From contig NZ_LMKE01000033.1 in assembly GCF_001421245.1 (NCBI RefSeq), positions 1 to 64,000 of the forward strand: DNA of 64,000 nt. The letters run 5' to 3'. The translations under genes were made by a program, and so were the position numbers. How positions within the stretch are numbered: the first letter of the stretch is position 1; each line of letters starts with the position of its first letter. The notes under the pieces are model-generated. The model was not told where the DNA came from and made no database searches. It was given only the letters and a program-made list of their open reading frames with translations. This DNA comes from Sphingomonas sp. Leaf10 (GTDB lineage: Bacteria > Pseudomonadota > Alphaproteobacteria > Sphingomonadales > Sphingomonadaceae). Below, piece by piece: positions 25,010 through 32,000 of the stretch.

Positions 25010-25357
25010 CTACCCCGCCAGCGTCGGCGTGAACGTCCGCTCCGGTCGCCGCCAGTCGATGCCTTCCAGCAGCATCGACAATTGTGCAGGCGTCAGCGTC
25101 ACTGTGCCCGTCGCGGTCAACGGCCAGACGAAGCGGCCACGGTCCAGGCGCTTGGAAAACAGGCAAAGCCCCTGACCGTCGAACCATAGCAGCTTGACCA
25201 GATGGCCGCGCTTGCCGCGGAACGCGAACAGCGCTCCGGAATGCGGGTTCTGCGCGAGCACCTGCTGCACCAGCACCGCCAAGCCATCGAACCCCTTGCG
25301 CATGTCGGGCACCCCGCACGCCAGAAACACCCGCGTCGGCAGCAGCACCGGGTTCAC
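25010..25357 (-). CDS. tnpB: IS66 accessory protein TnpB
   Basis: The 115-residue protein has the TnpB landmarks RVFLACGVPDMRKGFDGLA, FAFRGKRGHLVKLLWFDGQG and LCLFSKRLDRGRFVWP. It is required with TnpA and TnpC for IS66 transposition but its biochemical job is unclear. The GTG start at 25,357 overlaps the tnpA stop (GTGA), as usual in this family. It appears intact. Confidence 0.93.
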   Translation of the reverse strand: MNPVLLPTRVFLACGVPDMRKGFDGLAVLVQQVLAQNPHSGALFAFRGKRGHLVKLLWFDGQGLCLFSKRLDRGRFVWPLTATGTVTLTPAQLSMLLEGIDWRRPERTFTPTLAG

Positions 25358-25728
25358 CGCAGCACCGACAACACCCGTGCAAGTGCACCCGCATCCACGC
25401 TCGCGTCGACACTCACCCGCACACCGCCCGGCAATTCGATCTGGATGAGCCCCGATGGATATGGCGCCGGCAGTGGCGCAGGCGGCGTCGGTTCCGCCAC
25501 CTGCACCTCGGCAAATACCGGCAGCGACGGCACCGCCTCGGCCAGCTTGCCCTCGCGCAGCTGCTTGCGCCATGTGTAGATCAGGCTGCTCGATACCTCG
25601 CGACGGGCGATGATATCGCAGACCCGGATCCCCGGGCGGAACGCCTCGGCCAAAATCTCCAGCTTCTCCGCGTCCGACCATCGGCGCCGGCCTGATACCC
25701 GGCCGACCACCTCCATCCGACCAGTCAT
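25354..25728 (-). CDS. tnpA: IS66 accessory protein TnpA
   Basis: The 124-residue protein contains the helix-turn-helix GRRRWSDAEKLEILAEAF then RVCDIIARREVSSSLIYTWR. The rest is a Pro-rich linker and a small conserved C-terminal tail (IELPGGVRVSVDASVDAGAL). The ATG at 25,728 lies inside a perfect palindrome, so initiation may be limited by mRNA structure; ATG at 25,716 is an alternative start. Intact. Confidence 0.9.
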   Translation of the reverse strand: MTGRMEVVGRVSGRRRWSDAEKLEILAEAFRPGIRVCDIIARREVSSSLIYTWRKQLREGKLAEAVPSLPVFAEVQVAEPTPPAPLPAPYPSGLIQIELPGGVRVSVDASVDAGALARVLSVLR

Positions 25729-25750
25729 ACGAGTGCTCGTATGACTGGTC
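25719..25750. promoter_or_regulatory. 15-bp perfect palindrome over the tnpA start
   Basis: The arms GACCAGTCATACGAG (25,719-25,733) and CTCGTATGACTGGTC (25,736-25,750) are perfect inverted repeats with a two-base spacer. The tnpA start codon lies in one arm. The site could be an operator for TnpA or an RNA hairpin that hides the start codon, a known way to keep transposase levels low. Confidence 0.65.
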
Positions 25751-25850
25751 GTAGAACCGATAACTTCCCGCACCGCCTGCGCCCTCGTCAAAGGCGACAA
25801 ACATCCCCGCCACCGACGCTACCGCAAGGCGGCCTGCGGACCACGCTTAC

Positions 25851-25858
25851 GATCGAAG
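25851..25858. repeat. IS66 target-site duplication, right copy
   Basis: GATCGAAG follows the right inverted repeat and is identical to the left copy, so neither flank has rearranged since insertion. Confidence 0.95.
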
Positions 25859-26099
25859 CATCCCTCGACGGTCTGCGGCGGCGTCGGGCGTGGCCTGCAA
25901 GAAGGCTCGAACCTCCGACAATTCGCGACACCCCCCCATTGTCGGCGTCACGATGGGCAGGGCGTCCGGAGGCAGTACGAGGCTGCGATACGATCTGATG
26001 GTTGAAGGTGGTCTGAAAGCGTCGTTCCGGGAGCAGTTTGGCGTACCGAGCAAGTGTGGTCGGTAGGCAAAATCGTGGGCGCGCCGGTAGCGGAGGGCC

Positions 26100-26240
26100 A
26101 TGTGGTCCTCATCGAGTACACGGATGGCGGCAGACGTTTTCGGTTCTACGACCGGTCATATGTCCGGGCGGGTGGATGGCGTCAGCCGGGTGTCGGGTAG
26201 AAGGCGCTGGTCGGACACTGGGAAGCTGAGGTTTCCGAAA
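26100..26240 (+). mobile_element. degenerate IS66 tnpA 5'-end remnant
   Basis: The plus strand has sequence closely matching the region around the start of the complete element's tnpA: the CGGTTCTACGACC stretch, then codons for SRVSGRRRWSDTGKLRF compared with GRVSGRRRWSDAEKLEI. The similarity ends abruptly before the TSUP gene. It is in the opposite orientation to the intact IS66 element 250 bp away. Confidence 0.7.
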
Positions 26241-26249
26241 TCGCATGGC

Positions 26250-27028
26250 TTAGACGGAGGATGCTGCGACATGGACCCCGACTGCAACGATCACGATGGC
26301 AAACCCACGTTCGAGCAGTCCTTTGCGCCGAGCAAACATTCGGCTCGCTGCGATGCCAGCGACGGTGCCGGCCGCTCCGCCAGCGATCAGCAACGCCGTC
26401 ACCGGCCAATCGACCAGCCCGGAAACCGCGTAGGAGGTTGCGGTCATCAGACCGAGCGCGCCAACGACGACCAGCGACGTGCCGATCGCAAAGGATAGCG
26501 GCATGGCGGTGGCGAGGACCAACCCCGGCACGATTAGGAATCCCCCGCCGATCCCGAAAACCCTGCCGCCCAACCTGCGCCCACCCCGACGAGGCTAAGG
26601 CGGGGCAGGAGCGTGAGAGCCGTTTGTCGTGTCAGACGAACGTCCAGTGCCTCCGCCATCCGTCGCTTGCGCAGCATCGTCAGGCCGACACCGATCATCA
26701 GAACGCCGAACAGGACCAGCAGACGTTTGCCGTCGATCGCCTTGCCAAGTTCGGCACCGAGTGCCGCGCCCGCGATGCCGGACGCGGCGAACACGCCCGC
26801 GCACGGCCATTTGACGCGACCCGCCCGCGCATGGCCTATGAGCGCGGCGAGCGCGTTGACCGTCACCGCGACCGCAGCGGTGCCAATCGCGGCCTGTGCT
26901 GATCCAACTCCGACCACGTAGACCAGCAACGGTACGGCTAGGATCGAGCCACCCCCAGCCATCAGACCGAGGATCAAGCCGATCAACCCGCCCGAAGCAA
27001 GAGCGACGAGGGCCGTGCTGATATCCAT
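26250..27028 (-). pseudogene. TSUP-family (TauE/SafE) sulfur-compound permease, frameshifted
   Basis: The N-terminal part (start ATG 27,028) has the TSUP repeat LALASGGLIGLILGLMAGGG-like opening, written here as GLIGLILGLMAGGGSILAVP, then several helices ending LSLVGVGAGWAAGF. The C-terminal part, in another frame, resumes with FGIGGGFLIVPGLVLATAMP, the second TSUP repeat, and three more helices. Restoring one T in the run at 26,557-26,560 (AAAA on the plus strand) joins the frames perfectly. TSUP proteins export sulfite or related anions, which fits the adjacent rhodanese and repressor. As written the transporter is inactive. Confidence 0.88.
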
Positions 27029-27035
27029 GTCTGGC

Positions 27036-27554
27036 TCAGGCGGCCGCCTGCCGGTTCCACGGCATGATGCGCAACAGCCTGGCCATTCCGCACCGGCCCG
27101 TCGTGCCTGCGAACACCAGTCCTGCGCCAACGAACGCGGAGACGCCGAGAAAGCCGGGTGCCAGGAGAAAGCCGAGCAGCACGCTCGACAGCACCAATGC
27201 ACCAGCCGTGATCTGCACCTGTCGCATCATTTCGATCGGCTGCTTGCGATTGGTGATGATCGGATGACCGTCCCTTCGCCAGGCGTCGATGCCACCGTTC
27301 AGAATATATGCGGGCGCTCCTTGCGCCGCACCGGCGAGTCCTGCCGCATTGGCGGCGGTGCGCATCCCGGAGCGACAGTGGAAGACGACAAGGTGCTCGC
27401 TGCGCGTCAGATCGGTGATACGGTCAAGCGGAAGGCTGACCGCGCCTGGAATGTGCTCACGAGCATGTTCGTCGGCATCGCGAATATCGACTAGGCGCGC
27501 CCCGGCATCGATCAGACAACGGGCATTGGCAGGGGAGAGTGTTGGAAGGGCCAT
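27036..27554 (-). CDS. rhodanese-domain protein with C-terminal membrane pair
   Basis: The likely start is ATG 27,554 (MALPTLSPANARCL), giving 172 residues. Residues 1-105 form a rhodanese domain with active-site loop VVFHCRSGMRTAANA (Cys near 70), which carries persulfide. Residues 105-172 hold a DUF2892-like pair of helices (LVLSSVLLGFLLAPGFLG, SAFVGAGLVFAGTTGRCGMA) that place it at the inner membrane. It is seven bases before the TSUP gene and four after the repressor gene, so all three form one operon for sulfide or persulfide detoxification. Confidence 0.88.
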   Translation of the reverse strand: MALPTLSPANARCLIDAGARLVDIRDADEHAREHIPGAVSLPLDRITDLTRSEHLVVFHCRSGMRTAANAAGLAGAAQGAPAYILNGGIDAWRRDGHPIITNRKQPIEMMRQVQITAGALVLSSVLLGFLLAPGFLGVSAFVGAGLVFAGTTGRCGMARLLRIMPWNRQAAA

Positions 27555-27558
27555 GAGA

Positions 27559-27873
27559 TCAATCCTTACAGTAGAGCTGGTAAAGGGTGGCAAGCAGCGT
27601 TTCGACGCGGGGATCGGCGATGCCGTACCGCAGCGTCTGGCTCTCGCGGCGGAAGCAGACGAGCCCTTCGTCCCGCATCTTCGCGAGGTGCTGTGAGCAG
27701 GCCGACTGCGACAGGCCGACGTCGCGGGCGAGATCGCTCACTGTAACCTCACCATGTTCGACCAGCTTGCACAGCAGCATCAGTCGTCGCCGGTTGCCGA
27801 TCGCCTTGAGCGTATCGGCGACATGCTCCGCCTTCGCCTCGAAGGTCGCCAGATCCATCGAAGGCTTGCGCAT
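27559..27873 (-). CDS. ArsR-family persulfide-sensing repressor (BigR/SqrR-like)
   Basis: The 104-residue protein has the winged helix core IGNRRRLMLLCKLVEHGEVT, LARDVGLSQSACSQHLAKMR and the wing VCFRRESQTLRYGI. Cysteines in MLLCKL and in the C-terminal LYCKD match the positions of the two cysteines that form a polysulfide bridge in BigR and SqrR. The expected role is to repress this operon and the divergent dioxygenase until persulfides appear. An extra Cys occurs in SACSQ. Confidence 0.88.
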   Translation of the reverse strand: MRKPSMDLATFEAKAEHVADTLKAIGNRRRLMLLCKLVEHGEVTVSDLARDVGLSQSACSQHLAKMRDEGLVCFRRESQTLRYGIADPRVETLLATLYQLYCKD

Positions 27874-27944
27874 TCTGATTACTCCATTAAATGCTGCTAA
27901 TTTAGTAATATCTAATATGTAGTCAAGGCACTGCGGCGAGAATC
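27874..27944. promoter_or_regulatory. AT-rich divergent promoter/operator region
   Basis: The 71-bp space between the repressor and the dioxygenase-like gene is much richer in A/T than its surroundings and contains repeated TAAT/ATTA words, including AATATCTAATAT near 27,907-27,918 and a loose dyad GATTAC...GTAATA. BigR-type repressors bind AT-rich dyads in exactly such divergent spacers. The exact operator cannot be fixed by eye. Confidence 0.5.
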
Positions 27945-28844
27945 ATGATCCAACCCTTCATCGAGGCATTCTTCGACGAGCCGACCAGCACGATCAGCTA
28001 TCTCGTCGGCGATCCCGTCACGCGCATCGCCGCAGTCATCGACCCGGTGTTGGACTTCGATCTGCCCAGTGGCTTGGCCGACACCCGCTAGGCTGAGCGG
28101 ATCGTCGTGTTCGCGCGCAAGCACGACTGGCGGATCGGGATGGTTCTGGAGACGCACGCCCATGCCGATCATCTGTCCGCCGCGCCGTTCATCAAGGCGC
28201 ACACCGGCGCATGGATCGGCATTGGTGCGCAAATTCGCGACGTGCAGCGGATCTTCCGCCCGATCTTTGGAGTGAGCGATCTGGATGCGGATGTCGATGG
28301 CTTCGATCGGTTGTTCGAGGACGGTGATCGATCCGCGATCGGCGAACTTGAGGTTGAGGCGCTGCATGTCCCCGGTCACACGCCTGCCGATGTTACGTAC
28401 AAGGTCGGTAATGCGGCGTTCGTCGGCGACACGTTGTTCATGCCCGATTACGGCACCGCTCGCACCGATTTTCCCGGCGGTGATGCGCGCACGCTCTATC
28501 GTTCGATCCGGCGGTTGCTTTCACTCCCCGATGAGACGCGCCTGTTCATGTGCCACGACTACAAGGCTCCGGGTCGCGATGAGTTTCGCTGGGAAACGAC
28601 GCTTGGCGCGCAGCGTCGGACCAGCGTGCGCGTCCATGACGGCATCGACGAGGCCGAATTCGTTGCCCTGCGCGAGCAACGCGATGCGGGGCTGCGCACG
28701 CTTAGGCTGCTGCTGCCTTCGATCCAGGTCAACCTGCGCGCTGGTCATTTCCCAGCAATGGAGGCCAACGGCGTCATCTATCTGCGTATCCCGGTCAAGT
28801 GGGGAGTATGCGATGCATCAGGCGATGCGTTGAACGTGACCTAG
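27945..28844 (+). pseudogene. persulfide dioxygenase-like MBL protein, amber codon near the N-terminus
   Basis: From ATG 27,945 the product opens [20 protein letters not shown], as in ETHE1/Blh-type persulfide dioxygenases, then meets TAG at 28,089-28,091 after 48 codons. The same frame continues with the metal motif LETHAHADHLSAAPFI, HVPGHTPADVTY, VGDTLFMPDYGTARTDFPGG and MCHDYKAPGRDEFRWET, all family landmarks, and ends at 28,844. The enzyme would oxidise glutathione persulfide to sulfite. Reinitiation at an internal start (28,107, not ATG-strong) would lose the first strands. Probably inactive, in line with the broken TSUP gene across the promoter. Confidence 0.88.
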
Positions 28845-28862
28845 GGTCTGTCGTTCACGGGA

Positions 28863-29696
28863 TCACGCCGACGCAAGCTGGCATGCCTCTCCCGCAACGC
28901 ATAGTCGGTCGCGACCCGACCGCTTGGCTTGGTACAATGCCTCGTCGGCACGACGTAGGAACGTCGATTCGCAATCGTCCGTTGCCGAGGTCGCGATGCC
29001 GATGCTCGCGGTCACGGAAAGTGTGTTCCCGTCGAGCAATACGATGTCCTCGCTCCTGATACGCTGCAGCAGTCGCTCGCCTAGGAGGGAGGCGTCCGCC
29101 GACTTGCTATCGACCGCCAGTATGACGAACTCCTCGCCTCCGTAACGAGCCACCACGTCGTTGGTCCGAACGATGCTCGCCATCAAGCCGCTGACATGTC
29201 GCAAGACCTGGTCGCCGACATCGTGCCCGTACGCGTCGTTGACGTGCTTGAAGTGATCGAGATCGACCAGGAGCGCTGAAAGCGCACATCCCGTGCGATG
29301 GGCCCGACTCAGTTCCTCGGCGAGCCTGCCGTCGAGATACCGGCGATTATAAACCCCGGTCAGTGAGTCGTGCATGACGTCGCGTTCCAGCGATGCGATG
29401 CGGATGATGTCCCGGGTCGTCATTTCGGACAGTCGCGCGACGATCAGGACGAACGCACCCCCCGCCAGGAGGATGGAAGCGACGATGAGGTCGGGTATCG
29501 TCACGATCATCGGGACGTGGGCTGCGCCGAACACCGCATAACCGGCGAGGAAAGCGAAGATCAATCTCCGAAGCCATAGCCAGCGGACCTGCAACGCTCC
29601 CGAACCAAGTGCGTGCAGGATCGATCGGATCGACGGCAACGCCGCGGCAATCATGGCCATGCCGCCAGCGATCATGAGGAAGAACGTCCAGTACAC
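28863..29696 (-). CDS. membrane diguanylate cyclase (GGDEF)
   Basis: The 277-residue protein has an N-terminal membrane part with about three helices (WTFFLMIAGGMAMIAAALP, LIFAFLAGYAVFGAAHVPMI, LIVASILLAGGAFVLIVARL), then a GGDEF domain: DSLTGVYNRRYLDGRL, LVDLDHFKHVNDAYGHDVGD, the signature ARYGGEEFVIL, and ADEALYQAKRSGRDR. RTND, five residues before the signature, keeps the RxxD product-inhibition site. It should make c-di-GMP from two GTP. It is convergent with the broken dioxygenase gene and stands alone. Confidence 0.93.
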   Translation of the reverse strand: MYWTFFLMIAGGMAMIAAALPSIRSILHALGSGALQVRWLWLRRLIFAFLAGYAVFGAAHVPMIVTIPDLIVASILLAGGAFVLIVARLSEMTTRDIIRIASLERDVMHDSLTGVYNRRYLDGRLAEELSRAHRTGCALSALLVDLDHFKHVNDAYGHDVGDQVLRHVSGLMASIVRTNDVVARYGGEEFVILAVDSKSADASLLGERLLQRIRSEDIVLLDGNTLSVTASIGIATSATDDCESTFLRRADEALYQAKRSGRDRLCVAGEACQLASA

Positions 29697-29798
29697 GGCA
29701 GCGACTTATCCGAGATTGATGGAGATACTCCTAATCGTATGGTGCGTCGCAAGAATAAAAGTCGTCCGATTGGCCGGGCTGGCGATCGACGTGCGAGC

Positions 29799-30020
29799 TC
29801 AAACATCCTGGTGCACGTATGTTGAACCGGACGCTGTCAGGAAGACGTCGGTGCCGATAGCCTCGTCGGACGAGAGGTCGACCGCCGTGCGGCCGAACCT
29901 TTCGATCGGGATGCCAGGCAAGCGCTTCACGCTTTGTGCCGTGGACCCCGTTATCGGGTAGCAGTATGAATGCTTCCGAACGAATCTTCCGACGCCCCCT
30001 TCGTGGGCGCTTTCCCCCAC
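29799..30020 (-). CDS. possible small hypothetical protein
   Basis: A 73-residue minus-strand frame with a GTG start has a protein-like second half (SVKRLPGIPIERFGRTAVDL and SDEAIGTDVFLTASGSTYVH). It lies alone in a gap of nearly 470 bp between the GGDEF gene and a broken gene. No family and no strong ribosome site; it may be a fragment. Confidence 0.3.
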   Translation of the reverse strand: MGESAHEGGVGRFVRKHSYCYPITGSTAQSVKRLPGIPIERFGRTAVDLSSDEAIGTDVFLTASGSTYVHQDV

Positions 30021-30165
30021 CGCTGCCTCGCGCCCGAGCAGGAGACGGCGACCGGCTACGCCGCGACGTTTCTCAGAATACGGTCATTGCGCTGCATGGG
30101 CAGGCGCCGAATTGGAACGGCGAGGGAGCGCGGTCAGGAAACCCCGCATCTGATATTTCCGTTGG

Positions 30166-30524
30166 TCAGGATCCTGCGTTCGTTCTGAAGACCACGCGAT
30201 CGGTTCGCATTCTTGCTTCCAGCAGTTCGGGCTTGAGGAATGGTCTAATTTCGTCCAGTTGCCGCTCGGAAGCCGAAACGATGAATTGGCGGGTCGTCTC
30301 GATCGTGAATCCGTTGTGGTTCGCGACGTTGACCTGGTCAACATCGCGGTCGTTCCACGCGACTTCAAAGCACCTGTTTGGGGAGGGCGTGCCGACCAGC
30401 AGTGTTCGTCGACCCAGCGCCATCGTGATGAACTGCGCGGCTCCTTGTGCACCGTCCAGTCCCTGAAGGGCTGTTCGTTGATCAGGAGATCCTCCTTCAT
30501 ATTCTTGACGATGCAGAACCTCAT
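30166..30524 (-). pseudogene. hypothetical protein, probable frameshift
   Basis: Two overlapping minus-strand frames each look natural over different parts: 30,524 to about 30,430 (MRFCIVKNMKEDLLINEQPF then RDWTVHKEP) and about 30,428 to 30,166 (AQFITMALGRRTLLVGTPSP, RCFEVAWNDRDVDQVNVANH, RQFIVSASERQLDEIRPFLK). Joining them near 30,428-30,432 gives one coherent protein of about 118 residues. A one-base insertion or a sequencing error there would explain it. Family unknown. Confidence 0.45.
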
Positions 30525-30791
30525 CCTTCGAACTACGCATACTTGACCCACAAATTCCGTTTCATCATGTCGATCACGGAACGATGAGCCTGACGTCCAT
30601 TCTCTTCATTCGTTTCAGGCACCACGGCTCTCTTTTGTGTTCTAGTTATAAAAGGCTTTGTGCAATGAAGATGAAGGGATCGACCCTTGTCATCATCCTG
30701 GCGTTGTATGATTTTTCTCACGACTGGATATGAGCATGGAACGGTGCAGGACTTGACCATGAACGATGAGATCCGGGGGATCGTCCGCCGC

Positions 30792-30899
30792 TTAGGTGTC
30801 GGCGATGCTCGAGCCGACGAGCAGTTTCGCATCCTGACCGAACTGGACGCTGGGCGCGCTGGCCTTCATTTCTTCGGCCATCGAGTCGTTCATTTTCAT
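30792..30899 (-). CDS. 35-residue small ORF
   Basis: A small frame starts ATG-AAA-ATG at 30,899 with GGAG four bases upstream and stops with TAA at 30,792. The peptide starts MKMNDSMAEEMKASAPSVQ and ends LVGSSIADT, polar at the front and with a short hydrophobic tail. The good ribosome site and natural composition suggest a real peptide such as a precursor or regulator, but no modifying enzyme gene is beside it. Confidence 0.4.
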   Translation of the reverse strand: MKMNDSMAEEMKASAPSVQFGQDAKLLVGSSIADT

Positions 30900-31258
30900 T
30901 CTCCGAAAGGGATTTTCGATCCCCTTGGAAGCTGTCGTTCTACTTTCTGATTTTTAGACGCTTAGATCAGTCCGACCTGCAGCGTAGTCGGGGAAGTGTC
31001 GATCCTATAAACTGCGACAGGCTGTTCGGTCGCCTGTCCTCTACTCGAAAGCACGAACGGCGTACGCTTGGTCGGCCGTACTAGTGTTGTCTAGGGCAAC
31101 GGCGATACCGATCGTTCGGCTGACTAGCCTTGCGGCAAAATCTTTAAATTTCCGAGAATGTTAGGCGCAATCCATGCGACTACACGACCCAAAAAGAACC
31201 TTTTCAGGGTCGAATAAGGCTGTGACGGGGTCACGGTTAGGTAGTCAAAGCAGCTCGA
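30900..31258. other. no supported gene
   Basis: No frame with a family signal was found. The stretch is moderately AT rich compared with the core genome and ends in an IS5 remnant. Confidence 0.4.
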
Positions 31259-31636
31259 TCAGACGGCCGAGATCCCCTCTTTCAATCGCAGGCTCGATGC
31301 CGTGCGGTGCGCCTTCAAGTAGGTCGCGTCGATCATGACCGTTCTTGGCTCCGCGAGTGCAGCCGCCAACACCTCCATCATGCGCGGGAACACGCCTGCC
31401 GCCCCCCAGGCGCTTCCACCGACTGTAGAGCGTCTTGGGCGGACCGTAGGCGCTCGGCGCATCACGCCAGCGCAGCCCGTTCTTGCTTGCCGTGGCTCAT
31501 TGGAGAGAACGGCCGCAACCGCTCCATATGCTCGTCCGTCAGCCAAAACAGGTCTCTTATCCCGGTCTCCTTGCTGAGCCTGAATCAGAGTGCGGCACTC
31601 ACATGAATGGGTTCTGACCCTAAGCGTGCGTGGCAA
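31259..31636 (-). pseudogene. IS5-family transposase remnant
   Basis: Pieces of an IS5 (IS1031-type) transposase are visible in several minus-strand frames: DLFWLTDEHMERLRPFSPMS, then WRDAPSAYGPPKTLYS-like text in another frame, then MMEVLAAALAEPRTVMIDAT and YLKAHRTASSLRLKEG. At least two frame changes separate them, and the catalytic half downstream is absent. The left end carries a 26-bp motif at 31,598-31,623 typical of such element ends. Its position 59 bp from tRNA-Phe places it at the probable island border. Confidence 0.75.
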
Positions 31637-31694
31637 TGTCGTTAACGTGCGTATCGGACGCCTTAACGTGCAAGATTAGTCAGATCAGGAAGGG

Positions 31695-31770
31695 TGGTGC
31701 CCAGGGACGGGATCGAACCGCCGACACTGCGATTTTCAATCGCATGCTCTACCAACTGAGCTACCTGGGC
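31695..31770 (-). tRNA. tRNA-Phe (GAA), CCA encoded
   Basis: Read on the minus strand, the 76-base sequence starts GCCCAGGTAGCTCAGTTGG, has an anticodon arm with TGAAAA giving anticodon GAA, the T arm GGTTCGATCCC, and ends CTGGGCACCA. The acceptor stem pairs GCCCAGG with CCTGGGC. It lies between yacG and the accessory region, its 3' end facing the island, which is the usual orientation for integration at a tRNA gene. Confidence 0.97.
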
Positions 31771-31799
31771 CTGTCCGGGTGACCGGAAGAGCCGGCCTG

Positions 31800-32000
31800 T
31801 TAGCCGTGCGAATCGTCCCTGTCCAGCCCGGTTTCGGATTTTTCGTCGGAAGAAGCGGCGGGGCCGGGAATCCGGTATCCTTCGCCCATCCAGTTCAGCA
31901 TGTCGCGGTCGCGACAACCGCGGCTGCAAAAGGGGCGGAAGGCCGGTTCGGACGGGGTCGAACATAGCGGGCAATGGTTACGGGAAGCGAGCCTGGACAT
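31800..32000 (-). CDS. yacG: DNA gyrase inhibitor YacG
   Basis: The 66-residue protein starts MSRLASRNHCPLCSTPSEP and has the four zinc cysteines as CPLC...FCSRGCRDRDMLNWMGEGY, a close match to the YacG Cys-x2-Cys and Cys-x3-Cys pairs. YacG binds GyrB and blocks DNA binding by gyrase. It overlaps the end of the RNase E/G gene by 23 bp, the common alphaproteobacterial arrangement. Confidence 0.92.
   Translation of the reverse strand: MSRLASRNHCPLCSTPSEPAFRPFCSRGCRDRDMLNWMGEGYRIPGPAASSDEKSETGLDRDDSHG

Larger units (their letters stand above)
23370..25850 (-). mobile_element. complete IS66-family insertion sequence
   Basis: The element is 2,481 bp with the three IS66 genes tnpA, tnpB and tnpC on the minus strand. 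The terminal inverted repeats begin GTAAGCGTGGT (left end at 23,370; right end, reversed, at 25,850) and stay similar for about 22 bases, both reaching GGCCGC. The flanks carry an 8-bp target duplication GATCGAAG at 23,362-23,369 and 25,851-25,858, the IS66 hallmark of a single transposition event. An amber codon in tnpC probably makes the copy non-autonomous. Confidence 0.95.

Noticed and set aside
30792-30899. Small ORF as a lasso or other RiPP precursor
   Set aside because: No maturation enzyme, transporter or recognition-sequence pattern is near it.
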